A stretch of DNA of 64,000 bases from Geobacteraceae bacterium (GCA_016720395.1 JADKKR010000002.1:391486-455485), one strand, 5' to 3'; positions 24,780 to 33,237 are shown, counted from the first letter of the stretch. Notes: generated from the letters alone by a model not told the origin. Made by a program: numbers and translations.

Positions 24780-24827
24780 AAAATCTCCTTACGTTGACGT
24801 ACAATCCTGCCGGCACCGGACTTATCA

Positions 24828-24986
24828 GTCTAAAAACGGCAGTTCAATAACACGGAGTCACGGAGAACCTAAAATCAAGTCTAAACAGCAGTAATTTCTT
24901 CTGGTGAGTCATAAAACTCATTTTTCAGATTGTAACTCTCCTATTTTACTCTGTGTTCTCCGTGTTCTCTGTGTTTCAAATGCTTA
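24828..24986. repeat. Dispersed inverted-repeat element, copy R3
   Basis: Imperfect 159-bp inverted repeat: AACACGGAGTCACGGAGAAC on the left pairs with GTTCTCCGTGTTCTCTGTGTT on the right. It is about 85 percent identical by eye to copy R4 (47723-47889) read on the other strand. Its right end coincides with the stop codon of the PssA-like gene, so it may end that transcript. Confidence 0.8.
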
Positions 24987-25646
24987 GAACTTCGGGAACC
25001 GTATGCGGCTGACCATCAGTGAGCCGGAGACCGCGAAAAGCAGTACCAGCGGATGAAGCGTAAAGCCGGCCAGCATGACCTTTCCAAACCAGAGGGATTC
25101 GCCCAGCGCTCCCCGGGAGGCCGCCCAGAACATCATCATCACCAGCAGCAGTGATGTCGGGATCGGCGTGCCTTCAAAGTACTTAACCCTGTCCCCGTCC
25201 CCGGACAACGCTTCGGCCGTTACATTGTAGCGCGCCAGGCGGGAAACCCCGCAGGCAACAAAGCCGGTCAGGATGATCCGGTCGTAAAGGCCCTGCATGC
25301 CGCAGCCGTAGGCGATCACGGCCGGTGCGACACCGAAGGAGATGACATCGGCAAGGGAATCGAGCTCGCGACCCAGCAGGGAACTCTTCTGCCGCCACCG
25401 GGCAATCCGTCCGTCCAGGACATCGAAAACCAGGGCGGCAACGACCATCCCGCAGGCATAGTAGACATGCCTGACCTCGGTCGTTTGCAGGTACGTCAGC
25501 ATGGAAAACAATGCTCCCGTGCCGCAGACCGCGTTGGCCAGCGTGAACCAGTCGGCAAGCTGGAACTCCCGGATCATGGAGAAGGGCTTGTGAGGCTCAG
25601 GTACGTTCATGGCGGGCAGGGCCTCCTGTTTGAGTCTTGACGTCAC
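24984..25646 (-). CDS. pssA: CDP-alcohol phosphatidyltransferase, PssA-like
   Basis: A 220-residue membrane enzyme. The CDP-alcohol phosphotransferase motif DG-xx-AR-x8-G-x3-D-x3-D is perfect (DGRIARW...LLGRELDSLAD). Six or so hydrophobic segments follow, and the FEGTPIPTSLLLVMMM stretch is typical of phosphatidylserine synthases, which make phosphatidylserine from CDP-diacylglycerol and serine in the inner membrane. The start is uncertain: GTG 25646 overlaps the stop of the upstream permease gene (GTGA), while ATG 25610 has AGGAGG twelve bases upstream. It is last in an apparent operon DUF748 - small protein - AI-2E-family permease - PssA behind the sigma-54 promoter at 28837-28853. Another enzyme of the same superfamily is possible. 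Confidence 0.75.
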   Translation of the reverse strand: MTSRLKQEALPAMNVPEPHKPFSMIREFQLADWFTLANAVCGTGALFSMLTYLQTTEVRHVYYACGMVVAALVFDVLDGRIARWRQKSSLLGRELDSLADVISFGVAPAVIAYGCGMQGLYDRIILTGFVACGVSRLARYNVTAEALSGDGDRVKYFEGTPIPTSLLLVMMMFWAASRGALGESLWFGKVMLAGFTLHPLVLLFAVSGSLMVSRIRFPKF

Positions 25647-26899
25647 GTCGGGGGCGGTCCCCTGTACTCACGTTCCGGCGCATCCGTTTTCAATGCCTGG
25701 CTGATTTCTTCCTTATGGCGCTCAGTGGATATCTCGACGGCAATGGCGGCGGCCTGCCCGGCGGGCATGCCTTCTGCCCGGCGTTCGTATTCCTCCTCGC
25801 CGCGGTCGTCTCGTTCCCTGATCTCTGCATCGAGCGCCTGCTCCTGCTGTCCGGGCAGTTCGACGCGCAACTCCTCGATGAGCATCAGCAGTGCCGCTGC
25901 CAACGGAAGGGCGAGCAGGGCTCCGACAACGCCCAGCAGGACGCTTCCCGCCAACAGTGAAAAGAGTATCACGGATGACGGGAGACGCAAGGCGCGACCG
26001 TAAATCCGGGGGATGAGAAAGCGACTCTCGAACGTTTCGTAGCAGAGCATCAATACGAGCACGACGACAAGCACCTCAGGTCCGCGGGGCAGCGCTGCCA
26101 TCACGGCAGCGCCGACTGAAAGCAGGGCACCTATGTAGGGGAGTACATCGACGATCCCGGCGAACACCGCTATGGCAAGGGCGCTTGAAACACCGCAGGC
26201 TTTCAGGAGGATGAACACAAAGACGGCCATGAGAGCAGAGGTGATCACCTGGCCGCGGATGTATCCACCGACGATGGTTTCCAGATTCAGCATGATCCGG
26301 GACAGCCGGATGTGGTGTGTCATGGGAACAACCAGGAAGAGGCCTCCCCGCAGCCGGTCGCGGTCGATCATGATATACAGTGCAAGGAACAGGGAGCTCA
26401 GGACATAGGCGAAGATCGCAATGGCCCGTGAGGAGTATTCGTAGGCACTCGAGGCGGCCATTCTTACGAGGTCGCCGGAGTGTATCTTGCGAAGCAGCTC
26501 TGACAGGGGGCTGGTCAGCTGGGAGCCCGCCAGCCATTTTGCCAGATGTGACCGCAAGACCGGTTCCTGATCCATAAGATCCGTAATCTGGGCTATGAGT
26601 GCTGGAACCGTCATCGAGAGGATCAGGCCAGCCGCTGCCATGAGTGCGGTGAAAACCAGTGCGATAGCGAGACCTCTGCGCATTCGCCGCTCTTCAAGCC
26701 AGCGGACGGCAGGGCTCATGGTACCGACGATAACAAGAGATGCCACGAGCACAAGGACCACCGGCAGAAGGCGGTTGAACACCCAGAGGCCGCCTGTCAG
26801 GGCCAGCAGCAGGATGATGGTGCCGGGAGACGGCTCGAAGCGGATAACGCGGGGACGGGATTCCTTTGGAGCGGATTCGGTGAGTCCTTGAAGTATCAT
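25643..26899 (-). CDS. AI-2E-family (PF01594) membrane permease
   Basis: A 418-residue integral membrane protein. ATG 26899 has AAAGGAGG seven bases upstream, better than the in-frame ATG at 26926. Hydrophobic segments: two near residues 25-60, one at about 65-95, then a cytoplasmic or periplasmic stretch (SHLAKWLAGSQLTSPLSELL), a membrane pair around 165-190, and a final group of four to five helices with the family landmark GIVDVLPYIGALL and ESRFLIPRIYGRALRLP. The charged C-terminal tail of about 65 residues is longer than usual. Family members export AI-2 or other solutes, or act as Na/H antiporters; the substrate here is unknown. The stop overlaps the PssA-like start. Confidence 0.87.
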   Translation of the reverse strand: MILQGLTESAPKESRPRVIRFEPSPGTIILLLALTGGLWVFNRLLPVVLVLVASLVIVGTMSPAVRWLEERRMRRGLAIALVFTALMAAAGLILSMTVPALIAQITDLMDQEPVLRSHLAKWLAGSQLTSPLSELLRKIHSGDLVRMAASSAYEYSSRAIAIFAYVLSSLFLALYIMIDRDRLRGGLFLVVPMTHHIRLSRIMLNLETIVGGYIRGQVITSALMAVFVFILLKACGVSSALAIAVFAGIVDVLPYIGALLSVGAAVMAALPRGPEVLVVVLVLMLCYETFESRFLIPRIYGRALRLPSSVILFSLLAGSVLLGVVGALLALPLAAALLMLIEELRVELPGQQEQALDAEIRERDDRGEEEYERRAEGMPAGQAAAIAVEISTERHKEEISQALKTDAPEREYRGPPPT

Positions 26900-26933
26900 C
26901 CCCGAACCTCCTTTACCGTGGAACACGTTGACG

Positions 26934-27098
26934 TCATTTCAGGTACAGCATCTTGTAGAGATCAACAAGCTCCTGCCGATCAGCCTTCACAACCTGGTCT
27001 TGCCGCACGGCTGTCTCACCGTATGCGGCAGCCAGGCGTACAATCGTATTCAGGTAATTGCTGTCGTAGAGAGTGGTTCGTTGCAGTTCCGGTTTCAT
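26934..27098 (-). CDS. Small hypothetical protein
   Basis: A 54-residue frame with GGAG eight bases before the ATG, placed between the DUF748 gene (65-base gap) and the permease gene (34-base gap) on the same strand. It has no signal or membrane segment; it is mostly helical and charged (LNTIVRLAAAYGETAVRQDQ, then KADRQELVDLYKMLYLK). I do not recognise it. Position and ribosome site support a real gene of the sigma-54 operon. Confidence 0.6.
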   Translation of the reverse strand: MKPELQRTTLYDSNYLNTIVRLAAAYGETAVRQDQVVKADRQELVDLYKMLYLK

Positions 27099-27163
27099 GG
27101 TGCTTTCTCCGTTGTTGTTTCAGCAGTGGTATCTGTTGTGCCTGATTCTGCTCTGTTCCGTTT

Positions 27164-28780
27164 TCAGCGTTTGCCCGGCCCGGCCAGTTCTTTTTCAAAG
27201 CTGGGCAGGATCGCCTTGAAAAAAGCATTTTTAATGAGTTGACCGACGATCTGCCAGGTACTGGTTTCCGGACTTCCCACCGGCCCCGAGATATCGGCCT
27301 TGGTGGCAACCTCATGTTGCGACCTGTTTTTCAGCAGCATGGCGACTCCGCCGACCATCATCTCGTAGGCCTGATGAAGGATGCCCTGATCCTTGTCCGT
27401 GCGCCGGTCATAGACCTTCATGCCCTTGAAGAACGGTTTGATATAACCGGTAATAGCGTGATTGTTTATGTGCAGCTCGGTCACCAGGGAAAAGATTCCG
27501 GCGGAAACATCAAAATCTCCGTAGGAGCGCAGCACATCGTTCATCGTCGTCAGGCGGGTCTCCCCGATCTTGACGAAGAGATCGAAATCAGGCCCACCCT
27601 TTTCCGGCCGGAAGTCAGCGGAGGCCGTCGTAATGCCGCTTCCCATGAATTTAGCCTTCAACTGCACATGAGCAGGTCCCCGGGCAAACTGATTGGAAAA
27701 GTTGCTCATCCGGAAATCGGTATCGGCCAGGTATACGCGGTAGGGTTTGCTGACCGCCTTGTTCACCATACCGAGGGTACACCCGGTCAGGTTCACCTGA
27801 TCGGCGCGGAGCAGAAGGCCGGGCTTGTTGCTGAGCTCCCGTGCGGCGTGTCCGATTTCGCGCGCCCGTTTTTTCTCAACGCCGGCGGTTTTTTTCGAAT
27901 GGATATAGTCCATGCTCATCCCCTGGATCGAGAGATTCTCCAGGTGGGCGGTTTTTGTGTTTGGCGCATACTCGGCTTCGCCTGCAGCCTGGAGAACGCC
28001 GCCGTGCAGGGAAAGGTTCGAGCGGGCTGCCATGGATTTGAAATAATCCAGCGGTACCTTATCCAGTGTTATGCGGCCCTTTAGTCCCGGATACGGTTCT
28101 CCGAGGAAATTTGCCTTTCCGTCGATAGTGCCGCGGCCGCTGTCAAAGATCGCCGTGTCAAGGTGAAACGAGGAGGGGTAGACCTGGTCCGGCAGGTGGA
28201 TGTTGCGAATATTGGCCGCCTTCAGGTTGAGATGGCTCAGGACGAGCGGCCGGCCCGGATCCGTATCGATATAGGTGATGCTGGCGTCCTTGATGGTAAC
28301 GGTATTGAATTTAAGAGGATAGATATCCGCCACCGCCTGCTGCCATCCGCGCTCTTTGAGCGGAATAGCGCCTGCCGCCTCGCTGCGCAGCTGTATTAGA
28401 TTGATGTTGATGTCAGGCCGCGTCAGTACCGCCTCGGCAACCAGCTTTCCTGAGAGGATCTCGCGCCAGTGGACCGTGGCCTTGATCTCGGGAAAATGGA
28501 CGACAGGCGGATCCGGATGTGCCTGCTGCGAAACTGTCAACCCTTTAAGGGTCAGTGAAAGCCCGATCAGCTGGAAATGGGCACCCGGAAGCCGGGCCGA
28601 ATATCCTTTCAGATTCCGGTTTATCCTGCTTTCCATGATTCTGCGAATGGGCTCATCAAGGAAAAATGACGCTATATAAAGAAAAACAACAAGTGCGACC
28701 GGGATACCGACACCCCAGCGAAGTATTCTGGAATCCCGAAGGTTTTTAACCCAGGGTTTCTCTTCTCTTTTTTCCCCCAT
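27164..28780 (-). CDS. DUF748/AsmA-like envelope protein
   Basis: A 538-residue protein with one N-terminal membrane anchor (WGVGIPVALVVFLYIASFFL) and a long periplasmic part. ATG 28780 has GAAGG five bases upstream. The body has the repeated pattern of the DUF748/AsmA group: FHLIGLSLTL-type strands, AEAVLTRPDINI, then SLVTELHINNHAITGYIKPFF near residue 450. Relatives are thought to act in outer-membrane lipid or protein homeostasis, spanning or bridging the periplasm. It is the first gene downstream of the sigma-54 promoter at 28837-28853 and is followed by a small protein, an AI-2E-family permease and PssA, so a membrane-lipid theme is plausible. Confidence 0.8.
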   Translation of the reverse strand: MGEKREEKPWVKNLRDSRILRWGVGIPVALVVFLYIASFFLDEPIRRIMESRINRNLKGYSARLPGAHFQLIGLSLTLKGLTVSQQAHPDPPVVHFPEIKATVHWREILSGKLVAEAVLTRPDININLIQLRSEAAGAIPLKERGWQQAVADIYPLKFNTVTIKDASITYIDTDPGRPLVLSHLNLKAANIRNIHLPDQVYPSSFHLDTAIFDSGRGTIDGKANFLGEPYPGLKGRITLDKVPLDYFKSMAARSNLSLHGGVLQAAGEAEYAPNTKTAHLENLSIQGMSMDYIHSKKTAGVEKKRAREIGHAARELSNKPGLLLRADQVNLTGCTLGMVNKAVSKPYRVYLADTDFRMSNFSNQFARGPAHVQLKAKFMGSGITTASADFRPEKGGPDFDLFVKIGETRLTTMNDVLRSYGDFDVSAGIFSLVTELHINNHAITGYIKPFFKGMKVYDRRTDKDQGILHQAYEMMVGGVAMLLKNRSQHEVATKADISGPVGSPETSTWQIVGQLIKNAFFKAILPSFEKELAGPGKR

Positions 28781-28836
28781 TGAGCCTTCTTTCGGCAGAA
28801 AGCACCGCAATGCTCATCCTCTGCCGTGAAGATACT

Positions 28837-28853
28837 TCGCAACTAGCGTGCCA
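28837..28853 (-). promoter_or_regulatory. Sigma-54 promoter of the DUF748 operon
   Basis: Minus strand TGGCACG-CTAG-TTGCGA, a match to the sigma-54 consensus at all key bases with GG-N10-GC spacing; 57 bases before the start codon. Confidence 0.88.
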
Positions 28854-28960
28854 GAGAAAAGCCTGCTGCCGACCCGGGGCCAATGGTCTGATTGTACGGG
28901 GGAAAATACAAAGCAGCCGGGTGTCACCGGGATACTAAGCATGGCGGCATCTATCATATC

Positions 28961-28984
28961 TGGCATAACTGCTAAATATGACGG
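28961..28984. promoter_or_regulatory. Upstream activator site, DUF748 operon
   Basis: TGGCATAACTGC followed by TAAATATGACGG; the same order as in the other copies, about 110 bases from the -24 element. It lies between the DUF748 promoter and a rightward gene, so it could serve both directions. Confidence 0.75.
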
Positions 28985-29070
28985 TTTGCCTTGGATCAGG
29001 CGGTCGCGCGTGTTGGGTGTTGTGGCAGATGAATGCTGGTAAATCAGCATCTTGAACATTTCGGACGCAT

Positions 29071-29087
29071 TGGCTTGTTTAATGCTT
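29071..29087 (+). promoter_or_regulatory. Weak sigma-54-like promoter
   Basis: TGGCTTG-TTTA-ATGCTT with GG-N10-GC spacing, 42 bases before the lysine-rich gene and about 90 bases from the activator site at 28961-28984. The -12 half is poor. Confidence 0.4.
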
Positions 29088-29128
29088 TACTCAGACCGGT
29101 GTTACAAATCCCCTGGAGGTCGTTTCAC

Positions 29129-29311
29129 ATGAAAAATATTATAACCGCAGTAATCGCCACCTCGTCCAAGCCTTCAAAGTGCGAAAGAACAAGCCAGCAG
29201 TTAAAGCAAAAGCCGACCCTGTCAGCAAACCAAAGAGGCTGCACGAAGACTAAATCTGAACCAAAAAGCAAGGCAAAAAAATCCGAGCCAAAGAAGCAAA
29301 AGCAAAGGTAA
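29129..29311 (+). pseudogene. Lysine-rich small protein, probably frameshifted
   Basis: The frame from ATG 29129 (GGAGG ten bases upstream) gives 60 residues, very rich in Lys, Ser and Pro, ending KSKAKKSEPKKQKQR. Neighbouring frames contain matching basic stretches: KVRKNKPAVKAKADPVSKPK in one frame at about 29175-29235, and AKEAKAKVKAEP in another near the end, running to a TGA at 29323. This patchwork suggests an ancestral lysine/alanine/proline-rich protein (of the histone-H1-like tail type) broken by several small indels. A working short version cannot be excluded. It has no recognisable fold. Confidence 0.45.
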
Positions 29312-29409
29312 AAGCTGAGCCCTGAAGGCGGTAACCAAACACCAAAGAACTGCTCCTGTCAAGTAACGTTGGGGCGGGCCCTTTAAAGCACGCAATTTCG
29401 AGGCGTCAC

Positions 29410-29574
29410 ATGTCCCTGCTTATTTATCTCATCGGCTGTGCCTTCGTTATCGGTGGCATAGCATGGGCCCTCGTTGTTGCGACAGTGAGTGCCGTCTACG
29501 TAATGATCACGGTCGTCATACTTGTCGGCATTGCAATCCTGACCGGAGTAGCCCGTACCCGCACCAGGGATTGA
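29410..29574 (+). CDS. Small two-helix membrane protein
   Basis: A 54-residue very hydrophobic protein: LLIYLIGCAFVIGGIAWALV, then AVYVMITVVILVGIAILTGV, and a basic tail ARTRTRD. A short GAGG precedes ATG 29410. It is not recognisable by family; the helical-hairpin shape is like that of other small stress-linked membrane proteins such as the one at 12544-12693. It lies 25 bases before the MtfA-like gene on the same strand. Confidence 0.6.
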   Translation: MSLLIYLIGCAFVIGGIAWALVVATVSAVYVMITVVILVGIAILTGVARTRTRD

Positions 29575-29599
29575 TTTTGCTTGTAAGGGGGTAACCGTC

Positions 29600-30400
29600 A
29601 TGTTCCACTGGCTGCGCGACCTGTCACGTGCCGAAGCGCGCGAACGCCCGTTCTCTGACGATTGGGAGGCGTATGCCCGCACGAACGTTGCCCACTACAG
29701 CATGCTCGACGATGCTGAACGCTCCGAATTGCGTGCGATGATACAGGTCTTTCTGGAGGAGAAGCAGTGGGAAGGCTGCGGCGGGCTCGTCCTCAACGAC
29801 GAGATCCGCGTCACCATCGCGGCTCAGGCCTGTCTGCTACAGCTGGGACTGCCCCACGATTACTATCGCAACGTGGAGTCGATCCTCGTCTATCCCTCCA
29901 CTGTCGTGCCGCCCGAGCACCAACCCGGCGTATTCGAGAGTGTGGGCATCCCGGTGCAGAATTCAGTCCCCATCCTGGGGCAGGCATTCAGCCAGGGCCC
30001 GGTAATCCTGGTATGGGACGCTGTACTGCGCGGCGCGCGACATCCGGAGCAGGGCCATAACGTGGTGTACCACGAATTCGCGCACAAGCTCGACATGCTT
30101 GACGGAACCGCAGACGGTACCCCGCCGTTGGTCGATCGTACCCAGCTTGATGATTGGGTGGCGGTCTGCTCCCGCGAATTCGAGAAGCTGCGCAGCCTTG
30201 CCGGCAAAGGCCACAAAACCTTCCTCGATGCCTATGGAGCCACGAACGAAGCCGAGTTTTTCGCCGTGGCCACAGAGGAGTTTTTCGACCGCCCGCATGC
30301 CCTACAGAAGCACGCCCCTGAACTCTACCATGTTCTCAGTGCCTACTATCGACAGGACCCGGCCATGCGGGTGGAGCACAACAGCCCTGCGGAAGCATGA
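29600..30400 (+). CDS. mtfA: MtfA-family zinc peptidase
   Basis: A 266-residue soluble protein of the MtfA (Mlc titration factor A) family. The zinc-binding motif HEFAHKLDMLDG lies near residue 156, and the downstream Glu ligand region NEAEFFAVATEEFF near residue 215; other family landmarks are VYPSTVV and GPVILVWD. GGGGGTAACC precedes the ATG. E. coli MtfA is an aminopeptidase that also binds the glucose repressor Mlc; whether an Mlc-like partner exists here is unknown. Its length is normal for the family. Neighbours are small membrane and lipoproteins, giving no pathway hint. Confidence 0.9.
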   Translation: MFHWLRDLSRAEARERPFSDDWEAYARTNVAHYSMLDDAERSELRAMIQVFLEEKQWEGCGGLVLNDEIRVTIAAQACLLQLGLPHDYYRNVESILVYPSTVVPPEHQPGVFESVGIPVQNSVPILGQAFSQGPVILVWDAVLRGARHPEQGHNVVYHEFAHKLDMLDGTADGTPPLVDRTQLDDWVAVCSREFEKLRSLAGKGHKTFLDAYGATNEAEFFAVATEEFFDRPHALQKHAPELYHVLSAYYRQDPAMRVEHNSPAEA

Positions 30401-30503
30401 GCGGGGTTAGGCGGTTGTTCGATATCAGTTGTGTACGACAGTGATCAAAGATTTATGAAGGCAGGTTTGTCTGTCTGCCAGACACATGACAAGGAGAATC
30501 AAC

Positions 30504-30686
30504 ATGGCTTATATCGGCAGGAGTGTTATTGCAGTACTGGTGTCGGGAATTCTGATGGCCGGCGTGTCCGGCTGTAAAAAAGAGGGGCCGATGGAGCGGG
30601 GCGGCAAGGAAATTGACAGAGCGGCCGAAAAAGCCGGTGACAAGATCGAAAGGGCCGGGGATAAACTCAAGGAATCGGTTAAATAG
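30504..30686 (+). CDS. Small amphipathic lipoprotein
   Basis: A 60-residue lipoprotein. ATG 30504 follows ACAAGGAGA by seven bases (ATG 30486 in frame has no site). The signal peptide ends with lipobox VSGC, leaving a mature chain of about 36 residues that repeats a short amphipathic unit (KEIDRAAEKAGDKIERAGDKL). Such charged helical lipoproteins are common companions of envelope stress genes and slightly recall entericidin-like peptides, but I cannot assign a family. It converges on the gene at 30899-31834 with a long palindrome between them. Confidence 0.7.
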   Translation: MAYIGRSVIAVLVSGILMAGVSGCKKEGPMERGGKEIDRAAEKAGDKIERAGDKLKESVK

Positions 30687-30720
30687 TTTCCATCCGGAAA
30701 CTCCGGATGAGAAACTGTTG

Positions 30721-30861
30721 GTTTCTGATTCGGAAAGGAGGGATTTTTCGTTCTGGGCAGGAAATCAAGGGATTGCGCGGAGGCGTACACCGGTACGCCG
30801 CACAAGTAATCCCGAAGATTGACGCAGCCAGGGCGAAGAAGAACCCTTTCCGGACAGAAAC
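30721..30861. repeat. 141-bp near-perfect palindrome
   Basis: The left arm GTTTCTGATTCGGAAAGG is mirrored by CCTTTCCGGACAGAAAC at the right end, and pairing continues inward (TTCGTTCTGG with CCAGGGCGAA, GGGATT with AATCCC) to the centre GGCGTAC-ACCG-GTACGCC. It lies between two convergent genes and could form a long hairpin serving as a bidirectional terminator. It is a different sequence from R1-R6. Confidence 0.75.
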
Positions 30862-30898
30862 TAAATAAGATTCAGGGGCGGGGGATGCTTGAGCCGGA

Positions 30899-31834
30899 CT
30901 ACGGTTTGATCTGCCCCTGAAGGATCCTCTGGTTCCTCTGTTCCGCAGTCTTGTATTCCAGGTAGTCCTGCTTGTCAAGATCGCTGAGCTGTCTCCGGTA
31001 GCGGGCCGTAAGGTCGAACCACTCGCTGGTTCGCATGCTGAACCGGCTCTCTTCCGGGTGGCGCATCGAATCCATGACGGACTGGATCGCGAAAAAGCAG
31101 CGGACGGCGTTGCGCTCGACCGCACCGCGCGGGCCGCCGATATAGACCGGGGCTCCGCTGCTGTCCGTTCCGGTCACCGAGAACCCCACCTTGTCCCTGC
31201 CGAGCGTCGCAAAATAGATCCGTGTCGCCAGGCGCAGCGCACTGCTGTCGCTATAGGTATAACTGACGTGGATAAACGTTCGTGACCTGTCAAGGGGCAG
31301 GCCCTTGACCCGTATCCTGTGGTTTCTCGTGCCGTAGGGCCCTTCATCTGCATGGAGTGTGATATCCAGGTAGTCATGCTGCCGGTCGGTATTGGGTAGA
31401 TTGAAGATGATCCGGCGTGCATCCTCCGGAGACTGATAGACCTTGCGGCCGAGGTAGAATGTCAGCAGCCATGAGGCCTGCAGCTCCCGTGAGGTGCAGG
31501 CCTTGACATTGGGAAAGAGCGCTACGATATCGCACCAGTTCGCCGGGACCCTGAGTGTTTTGACAACTCCGCTGAACGGGTGGTCGAAGATTCCGTAGAC
31601 GTCCACATGCACCCTGTCATCCTGTTCAAAAGACTCCACAACGAGGGGAATACCGAAACTGTTTGCCGCCAGTCCGGACGAGTGCCTGTGGTAGCTCTGC
31701 AGCAGGTCATCTGCGCCCTGGCGCGGTTTTTCGGCAGTCGGGGCTGAACCGGCAGAACCGGGGAAGCCCACTGCAAGGATTATCAGGAGACATCCCGAAA
31801 TAATGAGGATCGTGCGCATCAAAGTCTCTTTCAT
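30899..31834 (-). CDS. Exported protein of unknown function
   Basis: A 311-residue exported protein. The start is ATG 31834, twelve bases after the stop of the phospholipase-D-type gene; ATG 31819 is an alternative with a slightly better purine tract. A signal peptide is clear (ILIISGCLLIILAVGFPGSA). The mature chain has FPNVKACTSRELQASWLLTFY, then FNLPNTDRQHDYLDITLHAD and TFIHVSYTYSDSSALRLATR, a pattern I know only as a conserved hypothetical; the ligand may be hydrophobic, but no motif proves it. It is probably co-transcribed with the cardiolipin-synthase-like gene, so a role in membrane-lipid handling is a reasonable guess. Confidence 0.65.
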   Translation of the reverse strand: MKETLMRTILIISGCLLIILAVGFPGSAGSAPTAEKPRQGADDLLQSYHRHSSGLAANSFGIPLVVESFEQDDRVHVDVYGIFDHPFSGVVKTLRVPANWCDIVALFPNVKACTSRELQASWLLTFYLGRKVYQSPEDARRIIFNLPNTDRQHDYLDITLHADEGPYGTRNHRIRVKGLPLDRSRTFIHVSYTYSDSSALRLATRIYFATLGRDKVGFSVTGTDSSGAPVYIGGPRGAVERNAVRCFFAIQSVMDSMRHPEESRFSMRTSEWFDLTARYRRQLSDLDKQDYLEYKTAEQRNQRILQGQIKP

Positions 31835-31845
31835 GGGTTCCGGGG

Positions 31846-33237
31846 TTACAGCCAGCGGACGAACAGGTTCACAAACCACTCCCTGATCCTGGGCAGATAC
31901 GGCCTTTTTTCCCACTCCTCCCAGAGGACCTGCCGGGAGTTGGCCAGGTCCCCGGCAAACATAGCCTCCATTTCCCCGGCAAAATCGCGACCCAGCATCA
32001 CCGCATTGACCTCGTCATTGCTCAACAGGCTCAAATAATCCATGTTTGTCGACCCGACCGTCGACCAGACCCTGTCGATAACCGCAGTCTTGGCATGCAG
32101 CAGTGACGTGCCGTGCTCGTAGATCTTGACCCCTGATTTCAGCAGCCCTGAATAATGATAACGCTGGGCATGGAATGCCAGTTTTGAATCGGTAATCCCG
32201 GGGAGGATGATCTTTACATCGACGCCGCGCCCGGCAGCATCGCTCAGTGCCTTTACGATCTGGTCGTCCGGGATGAAATAGGAGTTCGTCATGTGTATCG
32301 TATGCTCTGCAAATGTGATGGCCGACACATACACAATGAACGGGATCCTGTTGGTCTCTCCCGGTGTGCTGCCGACCACTCGCACCAGGGTGTCGCCTGC
32401 CTCGGCCGGGGCAGGGAAATAGTTGCGCTGTGTGGGTTTCTCCCCCTTCTGCTTCATCCAGGTATCCAGGAAGAGCTTCTGGAGCTCAGCCACGGCAGGA
32501 CCCTTTATCTGTATGTCCGTGTCCCGCCAGTGGACGGGAGCCGCTACGTTTCTTTTCCGTTTGAGGGGACTGCTGGAATATACCTTGCTGATATTGATGC
32601 CGCCCATGATGGCGACTCTGCCGTCGATTATCAGGATCTTGCGGTGGTCACGGTGTGTCAGCCCCCAGGTCTCCCGGCCGGACAGCGGATTCAGCGGATT
32701 GAAGCCTACCACCTTTATTCCGCCATCCTCCAGCCGCTGGAAAAATGCAGCGGGAGTTTTCATACTTCCCAGACTGTCGTAGATGATGTTGACCTGGACT
32801 CCTTCGGACTGTTTTTTCAGCAGCAGATCGGCAAATTTACGGCCTGTCTCATCATCTTCAAAGATATAGCTTTCAAGGTTGATATGGTCCCTGGCTCCCT
32901 TTATGGCTTTGAACATTGCGGCATAGGCCGCCTGGCCATCGGCGAGCAGGTCGACCCGGTTGCCTTTCGTCAGCGGGCTTTCGGTAACCGATTCCACCAC
33001 GGTGGTATGGCGTTCCAGCACATCGGTCGGGTCGACGGATTGTTTCAGTTCTTCCATGACGGCCATACTCTTCCGGGGGGACAGCACTCCTTTGGACGAA
33101 ATGATCTGAAGATGCCCCCGGGCAGCCGGCGCATCAAGGATCATGTCTGAGACGTTCGGCAGACTCGCGCACCCACTGCAGATGCACAGGATGAATGTGG
33201 ACAGGGAGAATGCAGTTAACAGTCGGATGATTTTCAT
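31846..33237 (-). CDS. Cardiolipin-synthase-like phospholipase D lipoprotein
   Basis: A 463-residue protein of the phospholipase D superfamily with two HKD motifs: HRDHRKILIIDG near residue 198 and LLHAKTAVIDR near residue 385, each followed by the usual Gly/Asn-Ser/Asn segment (GGINIS; GSTNMD). The N-terminus is a lipoprotein signal with lipobox CSGC rather than the two membrane helices of ordinary ClsA, so the enzyme is expected on the periplasmic side. Cardiolipin synthesis from phosphatidylglycerol is the family reaction; other phosphodiester transfers are possible. It is the first gene of a two-gene unit. The next gene upstream ends in a terminator at 33324-33344. Confidence 0.85.
   Translation of the reverse strand: MKIIRLLTAFSLSTFILCICSGCASLPNVSDMILDAPAARGHLQIISSKGVLSPRKSMAVMEELKQSVDPTDVLERHTTVVESVTESPLTKGNRVDLLADGQAAYAAMFKAIKGARDHINLESYIFEDDETGRKFADLLLKKQSEGVQVNIIYDSLGSMKTPAAFFQRLEDGGIKVVGFNPLNPLSGRETWGLTHRDHRKILIIDGRVAIMGGINISKVYSSSPLKRKRNVAAPVHWRDTDIQIKGPAVAELQKLFLDTWMKQKGEKPTQRNYFPAPAEAGDTLVRVVGSTPGETNRIPFIVYVSAITFAEHTIHMTNSYFIPDDQIVKALSDAAGRGVDVKIILPGITDSKLAFHAQRYHYSGLLKSGVKIYEHGTSLLHAKTAVIDRVWSTVGSTNMDYLSLLSNDEVNAVMLGRDFAGEMEAMFAGDLANSRQVLWEEWEKRPYLPRIREWFVNLFVRWL

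Noticed and set aside
29022..29037. TGGCAGA-TGAA-TGCTGG as a sigma-54 promoter
   Set aside because: GG and GC are nine bases apart instead of ten; the match at 29071-29087 has correct spacing.
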